A DNA stretch of 64,000 bases from the NCBI GenBank assembly GCA_016716745.1, contig JADJVD010000002.1, positions 1 through 64,000 on the forward strand, given 5' to 3'. Origin of the DNA: Hyphomicrobiales bacterium. Lineage in GTDB: Bacteria > Pseudomonadota > Alphaproteobacteria > Rhizobiales > Beijerinckiaceae. Each line of letters opens with the position of its first letter. The stretch's first letter is position 1. Under the pieces are notes generated by a model, which was not told the origin of the DNA, ran no database searches, and was given only the letters and a program-made list of their open reading frames with translations. A program made the position numbers and the translations under genes. This document shows positions 10,001 through 19,026 of this stretch, piece by piece.

Positions 10001-10392
10001 AGAAGGGCGCCGAGGCGCGGGCCGGCGGGCTCGGCCTCCAGATTGGGGGCGAGCTCGATCTTCAGCTCGGGCGCATAGGCGAAGGGGAACTCCTCCGCAT
10101 AGGGCTCGACGAAGAAGTCGAACGGGTTGATCACCGCCATGTCGGCGGTCAGGTCGACCTCGATCTTCAGTTCGGTGGCGGGCACGGGGAAGACGAGACG
10201 GGCGAGCCAGTTGCCGTAAGGGTCCTGCTGCCAGTTCACGAAATGCTCGGCCGGCGTCACCTTCAGCGCGTAGCTCGGCACCTTGGTGCGGCAATGCGGG
10301 GCCGGGCGCAGGCGGATGACCTGCGGGCCGAGGCCGACGGGCCGATCGTATTTGTAATGCGTGACGTGGTGCAGGGCGACGACGATCGACAC
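7068..10392 (-). CDS. Transglutaminase / DUF2126 fusion protein, frameshifted near its 3' end
   Basis: This is a large protein of about 1,108 residues. The N-terminal third is a transglutaminase domain with GSCRDSAWLLVQALRHLGFA (Cys), DLHAWAEVYVPG (His) and GWIGLDATSG (Asp). The rest is DUF2126 (DVRLTMGGEPTFVSIDDFEG, HYGQGKWYPGETLPRW, GRHAGTGGGNHVVLGG). The start codon is GTG at 10390-10392. At about 7520-7527 the frame shifts: the first frame ends in meaningless sequence after ALEPWHVMGE, while the real C-terminus (AIGGTVRYVDSSVERLEVKA ... LDLRRPPA) is one base away and stops at 7068. It is first in the three-gene cluster with the ATP-grasp/alpha-E and small transglutaminase genes. Function is predicted only: peptide bond remodelling. 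Confidence 0.88.
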
Positions 10393-10478
10393 GAGGCATC
10401 CTTTGGCGCCCGGCGGCGGACGGACTGGCGCGAGGGGAGCCTGTGCACGGGGCGTGCCGATGTCAAATGCGGCGTCGG

Positions 10479-10516
10479 GCCCGCTTGATGGGGCGCGCCC
10501 GGGCCGCTAAGCGGGC
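10479..10516. promoter_or_regulatory. Inverted repeat in the purU leader
   Basis: GCCCGCTT (10479-10486) and AAGCGGGC (10509-10516) form a perfect 8-bp inverted repeat around a GC-rich loop that contains a further short palindrome. It ends 8 bases before the purU ribosome binding site, so a structured leader could affect translation. No known riboswitch class is recognised. Confidence 0.35.
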
Positions 10517-10536
10517 GGATCGATCAGGAGCCGTCC

Positions 10537-11397
10537 GTGCCGTCCGACGCCTACATCCTCACCTTGTCCTGCCCGAACCGCCCGGGCATCGTCGCGGCCG
10601 TCTCCGCCAAGCTGTTCGAGGGCGGCGGCGACATTCGCGAGGCGCATCAGTTCGACGACGGCGAGACGAACCGCTTCTTCATGCGCGTCGTGTTCGGGCT
10701 CGATGCGGCGCATGGCGTCGAGCCGCTGCGCGGCGCCTTCGGCCCCGTCGCCGAAAAATTCGGCATGACGTGGCGCTTGCGCGCGCAGGCCGAGCGCCAG
10801 CGCGTGCTGCTGCTCGTCTCGCGCTTCGATCATTGCCTCGCCGACCTGTTGTATCGCTGGCGCATCGGCGAACTCGACATGGACATCGCCGGCATCGTCT
10901 CGAACTATCCGAAATCGACCTACGCGCATCTCGACCTCGCCGGCCTGCCCTTCGATCATCTGCCGATCACGAAGGAGACGAAGGCCGAGCAGGAGGCGCA
11001 GATCCGCGCCATCGTCGAGGCGCGGCGCGTCGATCTCGTCGTGCTGGCGCGCTACATGCAAATCCTGTCCGACGAGATGTCGGCCTATCTGTCAGGCCGC
11101 TGCATCAACATCCACCATTCCTTCCTGCCCGGCTTCAAGGGCGCCAAGCCCTATCATCAGGCGCACCGGCGCGGCGTGAAGCTGATCGGCGCGACGGCGC
11201 ATTACGTCACGGCCGATCTCGACGAAGGCCCGATCATCGAGCAGGACGTCGAGCGCATCAGCCACGCCGACACGCCGGAGGATCTCGTGCGCAAGGGCCG
11301 CGACATCGAGCGGCGCGTTCTGGCCCGCGCCATCGCCGGCCATCTCGACGGGCGCGTGCTGCTCAACGGCGCCAAGACCGTCGTCTTCCGCGACTGA
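10537..11397 (+). CDS. purU: Formyltetrahydrofolate deformylase
   Basis: PurU hydrolyses 10-formyl-tetrahydrofolate to formate and tetrahydrofolate, balancing the one-carbon pool. The 286-residue protein has an N-terminal ACT domain (ILTLSCPNRPGIVAAVSAKL) and a C-terminal formyltransferase fold. The catalytic region includes INIHHSFLPGFKGAKPYHQA and the conserved Asp in HYVTADLDEGPII. Translation starts at GTG 10537, six bases after a CAGGAG ribosome binding site, with no better ATG. The next gene begins 3 bases after its stop, so the pair is probably co-transcribed. Confidence 0.95.
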   Translation: MPSDAYILTLSCPNRPGIVAAVSAKLFEGGGDIREAHQFDDGETNRFFMRVVFGLDAAHGVEPLRGAFGPVAEKFGMTWRLRAQAERQRVLLLVSRFDHCLADLLYRWRIGELDMDIAGIVSNYPKSTYAHLDLAGLPFDHLPITKETKAEQEAQIRAIVEARRVDLVVLARYMQILSDEMSAYLSGRCINIHHSFLPGFKGAKPYHQAHRRGVKLIGATAHYVTADLDEGPIIEQDVERISHADTPEDLVRKGRDIERRVLARAIAGHLDGRVLLNGAKTVVFRD

Positions 11398-11399
11398 CG

Positions 11400-12386
11400 A
11401 TGGCGCGCAACCCGTATTATCAGGGTCCGCGCAGCGACCATTTCGACGGCACGCGCTTCTTTCTCAAGGGGCATGTCGCCGACAAGAGCCTCGCCGAGCT
11501 GTGGCGCTGGCGGCGCGAGAGCAAGCGCGCGGCCTGGCCCGCATGGGCGCCGGGGTTGCGCGACGTTCCGCCGGCGCGCGTGGAAGGCGCGCGACTGCGC
11601 GCCGCGACGATCGGCCATGCGAGCGTGCTGATCCAGACGCACGGGGTCAATCTGCTCGTCGATCCGGTCTATGCGCGGCGCGCGAGCCCCGTGCAGTTCG
11701 CCGGGCCGAAGCGCGTCAACGATCCGGGCGTGGCGATGGACGATCTGCCGGCGCTCGACGCGATCCTCGTCACGCATAATCATTACGACCACATGGATCT
11801 GGCGGCGCTGTCGCGCCTGGCGCGGTCGCGCCCCTGTCGCGTGATTGCGCCGCTCGGCAACGATGCGATCATGAAGCGTCACGACGCTTCCATCGCGGCC
11901 GAGGCGCACGATTGGGGCGCGCGCCTCGCCATCGCGCCGGGCGTCGCGGTGCATCTGACGCCCGCCTGCCACTGGTCGTCGCGCGGTCTGCGCGACCGGC
12001 GCATGGCGCTGTGGTGCGGCTTCGTCATCGAGACGCCGGCCGGCGCGATCTATGTCGCCGGCGACACGGGCTGGCATGACGGCGCGATCTTCTCCGCGCT
12101 GCGCGCCAGACATGGCGGCTTTCGTCTCGCCGTCATTCCCATCGGCGCCTACGAGCCGCGCTGGTTCATGGCGGCCCAGCATGTCGCGCCGCACGAATCC
12201 GTCGCCATCATGCAGGCGGTCGGCGCGCGCGAGGCGCTCGCCTGCCACTGGGGGACGTTCCAGCTCACCGACGAGGCGATCGACGCGCCGCCGCGCGCCC
12301 TTGGCGAGGCGTTGGCGCAGGCGGGCGTCGACCCGGCGCTGTTCCATGTGAAGCGCCCGGGCGAGGCCCTGGCGCTGACGTTCTGA
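11400..12386 (+). CDS. MBL-fold metallo-hydrolase (UlaG/NAPE-PLD-like)
   Basis: The 328-residue protein has the metallo-beta-lactamase metal site: HNHYDH (HxHxDH, first metal-binding motif), later TPACHWSSRG, the Asp in YVAGDTGWHD, and HWGTF near the end. The N-terminal NPYYQGPRSDHFDGTRFF is typical of the outer-membrane-associated RomA / NAPE-PLD-like branch, which acts on phosphodiester or lactone substrates. The exact substrate is unknown. ATG at 11400 lies two bases after the purU stop, implying an operon. It converges on the LysE-type gene with one base between the two stops. Confidence 0.88.
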   Translation: MARNPYYQGPRSDHFDGTRFFLKGHVADKSLAELWRWRRESKRAAWPAWAPGLRDVPPARVEGARLRAATIGHASVLIQTHGVNLLVDPVYARRASPVQFAGPKRVNDPGVAMDDLPALDAILVTHNHYDHMDLAALSRLARSRPCRVIAPLGNDAIMKRHDASIAAEAHDWGARLAIAPGVAVHLTPACHWSSRGLRDRRMALWCGFVIETPAGAIYVAGDTGWHDGAIFSALRARHGGFRLAVIPIGAYEPRWFMAAQHVAPHESVAIMQAVGAREALACHWGTFQLTDEAIDAPPRALGEALAQAGVDPALFHVKRPGEALALTF

Positions 12387-12387
12387 T

Positions 12388-13035
12388 TCAGGCCGAAGGA
12401 CGGCGCGCGAAAGCCAGTCCGACGCCGAGCGCGATCATGGCGCCGCCGGAGGCCTCGCGCAGGCGACGCACCAGCGCGGGCCGCGCCGCCGCGCCCTCGC
12501 GCACGCCGCTGGCGGCGAAGGCGACGACGACGTCGACGGCGGTGTTCAGCGCCACCGACACGAAGCCGAGAATCACGAATTGCAGGGCGACGCTTCCCTG
12601 CGCCTGGTTCACGAACTGCGGAATGAAGGCGAGGAAGAACGCCGCCGTCTTCGGGTTCAGCGCCTCGACGACGACGCCCTCGCGAAAGGCGCGGCGCGGG
12701 CCGATGGAGGCGGGCGCGACGCCCGCAAGCGCGCTCGCCGCGTCGCGCCGCGCGATCTGGATCGTGCGCAGGCCGAGCCAGACGAGATAGGCCGCGCCGA
12801 CGAGCTTCAGCGCCGAAAACAGTTCGGCGCTGGCGAGCACGAGCGCCGAGACGCCCGCCGCGCCGGCGACGACATGGACCATGCCGCCAAGGCCCGTGCC
12901 GAAGCTGGAGGCGACGCCCTCGGCGCGCCCGCCGGCGAGCGTGCGCGCGGCGACGTAAAAGATGCCCGGGCCGGGCGTGACCGCGAGCAGAAGCGCGGCG
13001 GCGAAGAACAGGGCGAATTGCGACAGGTCGATCAT
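12388..13035 (-). CDS. LysE/RhtB family amino-acid exporter
   Basis: This is a 215-residue inner-membrane protein with about six hydrophobic segments. The family signature LLAVTPGPGIFYVAARTLAG appears in the first helix and GVVVEALNPKTAAFFLAFIP in the middle. Such proteins export lysine, homoserine, threonine or related metabolites; specificity cannot be read from sequence. ATG at 13035 is chosen because the upstream extension has no hydrophobic start. It lies 32 bases downstream of the HAD phosphatase on the same strand and could share its transcript. Confidence 0.9.
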   Translation of the reverse strand: MIDLSQFALFFAAALLLAVTPGPGIFYVAARTLAGGRAEGVASSFGTGLGGMVHVVAGAAGVSALVLASAELFSALKLVGAAYLVWLGLRTIQIARRDAASALAGVAPASIGPRRAFREGVVVEALNPKTAAFFLAFIPQFVNQAQGSVALQFVILGFVSVALNTAVDVVVAFAASGVREGAAARPALVRRLREASGGAMIALGVGLAFARRPSA

Positions 13036-13067
13036 CGCCGAGCCATAGCGCACAGGGGGCGCGTTTG

Positions 13068-13747
13068 CTATCGGGCGCCGTCCGCGACGCGGGCCACGGC
13101 GGCGGGCAGATCGGCGGGCGCCTCGAGGATGGTCGTCACGCCCGCGCCCGCCAGCTCCTCGCGCGAGCCGTAGCCCCAGCCGACGCCGAGGGCGGCGACA
13201 TGGTTCGCCTTCGCGCCGATGGCGTCGTGCTTGCGGTCGCCGATCATCACGGCGCGCGCGGGATCGATTGTCTCGACCGCCAGGATGTGGCGCAGCAGAT
13301 CGGGCTTGTGGATGTTGGTCCCGTCCAGTTCCGAGCCGTGCACGCGCGCGAAATGGCCGGCGATTCCGAACCGCTCGACGATGCGCTCGGCGTAGACGCG
13401 CGGCTTCGAGGTCGCGACGTAGAGCGTTCGTCCCTCGGCGCGCAGCGCGGCGAGCGCCTGCGGAATCCCGTCGTAGACGCGGTTCTCGAACAGGCCCGTC
13501 TCGGCGTAGCGCTCGCGATAGAAGGCGACGCCGGCCTCGCCATGGTCGCGGCCGGCGATCAGGCGGAAGCTGTCGACCAGCGGCGGGCCGATCGTCCATT
13601 CGAGATCGTTCTGCGAGGGATCGCAAGGTCGAGCCCCGCCGTCTCGTTGAGGCGGCGCAGCGCGTGGCGGATCGACTCGGTGATGCCGGGCTTGGGGTCG
13701 GTCAGCGTCCCGTCGAGATCGAGCAGGACGGAAAATTCGTCGCTCAC
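13068..13747 (-). CDS. HAD-superfamily phosphatase (phosphoglycolate phosphatase-like), frameshifted
   Basis: The GTG start overlaps the TGA of the upstream GyrI-like gene (GTGA). Motif I is present near the start (FSVLLDLDGTLTDPKPGI). At about 13617-13619, in a CCC run on the coding strand, one base is missing: the first frame degenerates, and the next carries on with SQNDLEWTIGPPLVDSFRLI. Motif II (LYVATSKPRVYAERIVERFG), the motif III lysine (HKPDLLRHIL) and motif IV (VMIGDRKHDAIGAKANHVAA) follow. Restoring one C gives 226 residues, the usual length for this HAD branch, which hydrolyses small phosphate esters such as 2-phosphoglycolate or nucleotides. The substrate is unknown. A single-base sequencing error is the simplest explanation. 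Confidence 0.82.
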
Positions 13748-14712
13748 TTGACGAACACGTAGATGTCGACCTCGAGGCTTGTGTCGTCGGAGTCCTTCGG
13801 CGTCGTCAGATATTCCTCGATGAACAGGTTCTGCGCCTCCAGCCCCTTCTCGTCGAGATAGGCGGTGATCGCCTCGTAGGTCGAGTCGATGTCGTCGTAG
13901 GCCGAGCGGTGCTGGAATTTGTAGGCCTTGCCGGCCGGCGACTTGCCGAGGCGGATGTCGGTCGTGAGCTTGTCCTTGCCGGCGGGAATGTCGAGGACCG
14001 GCACCATCGCCTCGAAGCGGAAGCCGGCGTCGTCGGTCTCGAGGAACACCGCGAAGGGGCGGCCGGCGGGCTTCAGTCCGGCCTTCTCGATCTCGGTCGC
14101 GAGCTTCGAGAAGGAGGCGAGCAAGGCGGGGTAGCCCTCGTCCCAGCTCGACCGGCCGGGCAGGATCGCCGCCGGGCGGGCCGGCACGTCGATGAGCTGC
14201 ATCGCGGACTCCGGCGCCGGCGCGTCGGGGGCGGGCGTCGCGGCGCCCGCGCCGGGCGCGGGCGCGCCGGGCGTGGCGGAGGGCGGCGTCGCGGGGGCCG
14301 CGGCGCCCGGCGTCGCCGAGGGCGTCTGCGCGGCAGGCGCGGCCGGGGCCGCAGGGGCGGGCGCAGTCGGCGCGGCGGCCGGCGGCGTCTGCGCCGGCGT
14401 GGCGCTCATGCCGGACGCGCCGCCCATGCCGGTCATGCCGGTCATGCCTGTCGGCGAGGTCGCGGGCGGGGTCGCCGCGGCGGGCGCGCCGGTCATGCCG
14501 CTCATGCCGCTCATGCCGGTCATGCCGGTCATGCCGGGCTGCATCGGCTTCGGCGCGGCGGCGGGCGGCGGCAGCGGCGCGCTCTGGATCGCGGGCGCGG
14601 CCGGCGCGGCGGGCTTCGGCGTCGTCTGCGCAAAGGAAAGCCCCGTCGAGAGCGACAGGGCGAGCGCGAGGCTGGCGAGGAGACGGGCAGGCTTGTTGAC
14701 GTTGGCGACCAT
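13744..14712 (-). CDS. Secreted protein with Met-rich MTGM repeats and a GyrI-like domain
   Basis: The 322-residue protein has a Sec signal (KPARLLASLALALSLSTGLS, cut near SFAQ). A Pro/Ala-rich low-complexity region spans about residues 30-165, with two Met-Thr-Gly blocks, one near 60-73 (GMTGMTGMSGMSGMTG) and one near 88-102. The C-terminal 150 residues resemble the GyrI-like / effector-binding fold (PFAVFLETDDAGFRFEAMVP, STYEAITAYLDEKGLEAQNL). The fold normally binds small molecules. The Met repeats could bind soft metals such as Cu(I), which is inference. The ATG at 14712 opens directly into the signal peptide. The gene is coupled to the downstream HAD phosphatase by a 4-base overlap. Confidence 0.75.
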   Translation of the reverse strand: MVANVNKPARLLASLALALSLSTGLSFAQTTPKPAAPAAPAIQSAPLPPPAAAPKPMQPGMTGMTGMSGMSGMTGAPAAATPPATSPTGMTGMTGMGGASGMSATPAQTPPAAAPTAPAPAAPAAPAAQTPSATPGAAAPATPPSATPGAPAPGAGAATPAPDAPAPESAMQLIDVPARPAAILPGRSSWDEGYPALLASFSKLATEIEKAGLKPAGRPFAVFLETDDAGFRFEAMVPVLDIPAGKDKLTTDIRLGKSPAGKAYKFQHRSAYDDIDSTYEAITAYLDEKGLEAQNLFIEEYLTTPKDSDDTSLEVDIYVFVK

Positions 14713-14863
14713 GAACGGCTCCCGCGCGGACCCGCGCGCACTGTCCCGATTCGACTGTTCCGGAACGAGCCGCCATATGAGAGCGAATGTTTGACAAAGC
14801 CAAGGCGAGCGCGCCTATGCCGCAGGCGCCTTGGCGCGCCGCATCGAGGCCCCGCCGCCCATC

Positions 14864-15735
14864 ATGAGCCCGCTCGCCGACCGCCCCTTCCTGAAAATGA
14901 ACGGCCTCGGCAACGAGATCGTCGTGCTCGACCTGCGCGGGACGCCGCTCGCCGTGCGGCCGGAGGAGGCGCGCGCCATCGGCGCCGGCGAGGGGCTGAA
15001 ATTCGATCAGCTCATGGTCATCCACGATCCGCGCTCGGCGGGGACGAAGCCTTCGTGCGCATCCTCAACATCGACGGCAGCGAGGCCGGCGCCTGCGGCA
15101 ACGGCACGCGCTGCGTCGCCTGGGCGATGATGCGCGGAACCGACGCGAAAAAGCTCAGGATCGAGACCGTGCGCGGGCCGCTGAACTGCGCGCGTCTCGA
15201 CGAATGGCGCTTCTCGGTGGAGATGGGCGCGCCGCGCCTGAAGTGGGACGAGATTCCGCTGCGCGATCCGTTCCACGACACGCGCGGCGTCGAGTTGCAG
15301 ATCGGCCCGATCGACGCGCCCGTGCTGCACACGCCCGCCGTCGTCAACATGGGCAATCCGCATGCGATCTTCTTCGTCGAGGACGCCGCCGCGCACGATC
15401 TCGGGCGCTTCGGGCCGCTGCTCGAGAATCATCCGATCTTCCCGGACCGGGCCAACATCTCGCTCGCGCAGGTCGTCGCGCGCGACCACATCCTGCTGCG
15501 CGTGTGGGAGCGCGGCGTCGGGCTGACGCGCGCCTGCGGCTCGGCCGCCTGCGCCGCCGTCGTCGCCGCCGCGCGCAAGAAGCTGACGGATCGCCGCGCG
15601 ACGGTGACGCTGCCGGGCGGCGACCTCCAGATCGAATGGCGGACGAGCGACGATCAGGTGGTGATGACCGGGCCGGTCGAACTCGAATTCGAGGGACGGC
15701 TCGCATCGGCGCTGTTCGCGGATCTGGCGGCGTGA
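14864..15735 (+). CDS. dapF: Diaminopimelate epimerase, frameshifted as sequenced
   Basis: DapF interconverts LL- and meso-diaminopimelate for lysine and peptidoglycan synthesis and is normally essential. From ATG 14864 the protein reads PFLKMNGLGNEIVVLDLRG, the family start. At about 15034-15038 one base is missing; the following frame gives GGDEAFVRILNIDGSEAGAC. Both catalytic cysteines are present (GACGNGTRC and TRACGSAACA). Restoring one base gives 290 residues, a normal DapF length. A TTG at 14831 is a weaker alternative start. The stop overlaps the GTG of mtaB (GTGA). Because the rest is perfectly conserved, the break is most likely a sequencing or assembly error. Confidence 0.9.
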
Positions 15736-17021
15736 ACGCGCCGCCGAAGAGCGGCGTCACGGTCCTCACCTTCGGCTGCCGGCTGAACATCGTCGAGTCG
15801 GAGGCGATGAAGCGCGCCGCCGAAGCGGCGGGCCGGCAGGGCGTCGTCATCGTCAACACCTGCGCGGTGACGAGCGAGGCCTCGCGACAGGCGCGTCAGG
15901 CGATCCGCCGGGCGCGGCGCGAGCGGCCGGACGCCGAGATCGTGGTCACCGGCTGCGGCGTCGAGGTCGAGGGCGCGCGCTATTCCGCCATGCCGGAGGT
16001 GACGCGCATCCTGCCCAACGCGGGCAAGACGCGCGCCGACGCATTTGTGCGCGATTTGACGCCTCGGCGCGCCGGCGATGCGGGCGGCGCGGCGGACTGG
16101 CCGTTTCTCGACGGGTTCGACGGCCGCACGCGCGCCTTCCTGCAAGTGCAGAACGGCTGCGATCACGCCTGCACCTTCTGCGTCATCCCTCTGGGGCGCG
16201 GCCGCTCGCGCTCGGCGCCGCCGGCGAGGGTCGTCGAGGAGGCGCGCCGCCTCGCCGAGGCCGGGGCGCCGGAGATCGTGCTGACCGGCGTCGACCTGAC
16301 GAGTTACGGCGCCGACCTGCCGGAGGCGCCGAGCCTCGGGCGCCTCGTGCGCGACATCCTGCGCGCGGCGCCGGGCCTGCCGCGCCTGCGGCTATCCTCG
16401 GTCGATGCGATCGAGTGCGACGAGGCGCTGATCCGCGCCTTCGCGGAGGAGGAGCGGCTGATGCCGCATCTGCACCTGTCGCTGCAATCGGGCGACGACA
16501 TGATCCTGAAGCGGATGAAGCGGCGGCATGCGCGCGCCGACGCGGTCGCGCTGTGCGCGCGGCTGCGGGCGCTGCGGCCCGACATCGCGTTCGGGGCCGA
16601 TCTGATCGCCGGCTTTCCGACCGAGAGCGAACAGGCCTTCGCCAACACGCTGGCGCTGGTCGACGATTGCGGGCTGACGCATCTGCACGTCTTCCCCTAT
16701 TCGGCGCGGCCGGGAACGCCGGCCGCGCGGATGCCGCAAACGCCGGGCGAGGCGTCGAAGGAGCGCGCGGCGCGGCTGCGCGCGGCCGGGCAGGCCGCAT
16801 TGACGCGCCACCTCGACGCGCAGATCGGCCGGCGCCTCAGCGTGCTGGCCGAGCGCGGCGGCATGGGCCGGGCGGCCGACTTCACGTCCGTGGCGACGCC
16901 CAACGTCGCAGCCGGGCGCATCGTCGCGATGCGCTGCCTCGGCCATGACGGGGCGCGGCTGCTCGCGCGCATCGAACCTACCGCTCACTCCGCCGCCGCC
17001 GAGCGGCCTGGCTCCTCCTGA
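15732..17021 (+). CDS. mtaB: tRNA t6A37 methylthiotransferase MtaB
   Basis: MtaB is a radical-SAM enzyme that adds a methylthio group to N6-threonylcarbamoyladenosine at position 37 of ANN-decoding tRNAs. The 429-residue protein has the three N-terminal cluster cysteines (TFGCRLN C16, VNTCAVT C44, VTGCGVEV C75) and the radical-SAM CxxxCxxC (C143, C147, C150 in NGCDHACTFCVIP). GRGRSRS and the late LHVFPYSARPGTPA are family features. GTG at 15732 overlaps the dapF stop. The dapF-mtaB-ftsY order is common in this order of bacteria. The last 37 bases overlap the convergent pseudouridine synthase gene. Confidence 0.94.
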   Translation: MNAPPKSGVTVLTFGCRLNIVESEAMKRAAEAAGRQGVVIVNTCAVTSEASRQARQAIRRARRERPDAEIVVTGCGVEVEGARYSAMPEVTRILPNAGKTRADAFVRDLTPRRAGDAGGAADWPFLDGFDGRTRAFLQVQNGCDHACTFCVIPLGRGRSRSAPPARVVEEARRLAEAGAPEIVLTGVDLTSYGADLPEAPSLGRLVRDILRAAPGLPRLRLSSVDAIECDEALIRAFAEEERLMPHLHLSLQSGDDMILKRMKRRHARADAVALCARLRALRPDIAFGADLIAGFPTESEQAFANTLALVDDCGLTHLHVFPYSARPGTPAARMPQTPGEASKERAARLRAAGQAALTRHLDAQIGRRLSVLAERGGMGRAADFTSVATPNVAAGRIVAMRCLGHDGARLLARIEPTAHSAAAERPGSS

Positions 17022-17782
17022 GCGGCGGGCGGGGTCGGCTGTCCGGCCTGCTCCGTCTCGCCCCGAAAAGGTCGGGCCGGCTCCATCTCCTCGGTCCAAC
17101 CGCAGCGGCGCAGGTTCTTCAGCATCCGGTCGGGCGCCGGCGCGACGACGCGCACCGGGTCGGCCTTCTTCGACATCGGCACGACGATCTCGCGCGCGTG
17201 CAGTTGCAGGTTGGCGTTCGGGCTGCGCTCGGCCAGGCCATAAATCTGGTCGCCGATGATCGGCCAGCCCATCGAGGCGGCGTGGACGCGCAACTGATGG
17301 GTGCGCCCGGTCAGCGGCTCCATGGCGATCCATGTGATCGGACGGCCGTGCTTGTCGCGGCCGCGGCCGAGCACGGTCCAGCGCGTCTGCGCCGGCAGGC
17401 CGGCGTCGTCGATCTTCATCCACCACCCTTGCGTCGGGTCGCGACGCCCGAGCGGTTTATCGATGAGCCCCGCGTTTTCCGCAGGGCCGCCTTCCACAAT
17501 CGCCCAGTATGTCTTGGCGACGCGTCCGGTCTTGAAAAGATGCCCGAGCCGCTCGAGCGCCTTGCGGTGGCGCCCGAGCACGAGACAGCCCGACGTCTCG
17601 CGGTCCAATCTGTGCGCAAGCGCCGGCGCCCTCGGCAGGCCGAAGCGTAGAAAGTCAAAGGAATCCGCTAGGTTGACGCCGCCCTTCGGGCCGCGATGAA
17701 CCGCGATCCCGGACGGCTTGTCGAGCACAAGCAGCATCCCGTCGCGGTGGAGCAACCGCGCTTTGATTTCATCCTCAGTCAT
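16985..17782 (-). CDS. RluA family pseudouridine synthase
   Basis: The enzyme isomerises uridine to pseudouridine in rRNA or tRNA. The catalytic Asp sits in AHRLDRETSGCLVLG, and the GRTHQLRVHAASMGWPIIGD motif is typical of RluA-type enzymes. There is no S4 domain, so this is the short form (265 residues). I use ATG at 17782; a TTG two codons upstream is also in frame. The C-terminal tail is Pro/Glu-rich and overlaps the end of mtaB on the other strand. The exact target uridine is not predictable. Confidence 0.9.
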   Translation of the reverse strand: MTEDEIKARLLHRDGMLLVLDKPSGIAVHRGPKGGVNLADSFDFLRFGLPRAPALAHRLDRETSGCLVLGRHRKALERLGHLFKTGRVAKTYWAIVEGGPAENAGLIDKPLGRRDPTQGWWMKIDDAGLPAQTRWTVLGRGRDKHGRPITWIAMEPLTGRTHQLRVHAASMGWPIIGDQIYGLAERSPNANLQLHAREIVVPMSKKADPVRVVAPAPDRMLKNLRRCGWTEEMEPARPFRGETEQAGQPTPPAAQEEPGRSAAAE

Positions 17783-17867
17783 GGTCAAAAGGCTAGCACC
17801 CTCGGGCGGGGCGCCTACGCGTCAGATCAATGCGCGGCCTTCGCGCCTGTGCCACAAAGGCGGACAT

Positions 17868-19004
17868 ATGAGCGATCAGAAGCCGGGTTTCTTCAAGCGC
17901 CTGTTCGGCGCGGCGACGCCCGACCAGCCCTCGCCTCCGCCTGTCCCGACGCCGCCGGAGGCTCCGGCCGGCGCTTTCGGCGCGCCGGCGATCGCCCCCG
18001 ACCGCGCGCCCGAAGCGGAGGCCGCGCCCGCTCTGGTTGCATCGCAGGCCCCCGCGCCGGCGTCCGCTGCGCCGCCCGCGACGGAACCGCGCAGCTGGTG
18101 GCGCAAGCTGAAGGAGGGGCTCTCGCGCTCCTCCTCGCAGATCGGCCAGGGCATCGTCGACCTTTTCACCAAGCGCAAGCTGGACGAGGCGGCGCTCGAG
18201 GATCTCGAGGACATTCTGGTGCGCGCCGATCTCGGCGTCGCGGCCGCGACGCGCATCACCGAGGCAGTCGGCAAGGGGCGCTACGACAAGGAGATCGACC
18301 CCGGCGAGGTGAAGGCCATTCTGGCCGCCGAGGTGGAGCGCACGCTCGCCCCCGTCGCCCGGCCGCTCGTCGTCGACGCGACGAAGAAGCCGTTCGTCAT
18401 CCTCGTCATCGGCGTCAACGGCTCGGGCAAGACGACGACGATCGGCAAGCTCGCCGCCAAGCTGACGGCGCAGGGCCGCAGCGTGCTGCTGGCGGCCGGC
18501 GACACCTTCCGCGCCGCCGCCATCGAGCAGCTCAAGATCTGGGCCGCGCGCACCGGCGCCGCCATCGTCGCGCGCGATCAGGGGGCGGACGCGGCGGGCC
18601 TGGCCTTCGACGCCCTGAAGAACGCGCAGGAGAGCGGCGCCGACATCGTGCTGATGGACACGGCGGGCCGCCTGCAGAACCGCAAGGAGCTGATGGACGA
18701 GCTCGAGAAGGTCGTCCGCGTGATGAAGAAGATCGACGCCGAGGCGCCGCACGCCGTGCTGCTGGTGCTCGACGCCACGGTCGGCCAGAACGCGCTGCAG
18801 CAGGTCGAGATTTTCTCGCGCGTCGCGGGGGTGACCGGGCTGGTCATGACCAAGCTCGACGGCACCGCCAAGGGCGGCATCCTCGTCGCCATCGCCGACA
18901 GGTTCGGGCTTCCCGTCCACTTCATCGGCGTCGGCGAGGGGGTGGACGATCTGGAGCCGTTCCAGGCGCGGGATTTCGCCCGCGCCATCGCCGGTCTGGA
19001 ATAG
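17868..19004 (+). CDS. ftsY: Signal recognition particle receptor FtsY
   Basis: FtsY is the membrane-associated SRP receptor GTPase that docks ribosome-SRP complexes at SecYEG. After an acidic Pro/Ala-rich A domain (about residues 10-75) come the N domain (RSWWRKLKEGLSRSSSQIGQ) and the G domain. The P-loop is GVNGSGKTTT, and the other GTPase motifs are DTFRAAAIEQL, DTAGRLQNRKELMDEL and TKLDGTAKGG; length is 378 residues. ATG at 17868 follows CGGAC, a modest ribosome binding site. Its partner SRP protein Ffh is encoded in this same window at 48389-49957. Confidence 0.96.
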   Translation: MSDQKPGFFKRLFGAATPDQPSPPPVPTPPEAPAGAFGAPAIAPDRAPEAEAAPALVASQAPAPASAAPPATEPRSWWRKLKEGLSRSSSQIGQGIVDLFTKRKLDEAALEDLEDILVRADLGVAAATRITEAVGKGRYDKEIDPGEVKAILAAEVERTLAPVARPLVVDATKKPFVILVIGVNGSGKTTTIGKLAAKLTAQGRSVLLAAGDTFRAAAIEQLKIWAARTGAAIVARDQGADAAGLAFDALKNAQESGADIVLMDTAGRLQNRKELMDELEKVVRVMKKIDAEAPHAVLLVLDATVGQNALQQVEIFSRVAGVTGLVMTKLDGTAKGGILVAIADRFGLPVHFIGVGEGVDDLEPFQARDFARAIAGLE

Positions 19005-19026
19005 GGCCCCGGCGCTCCGGCGCGGC

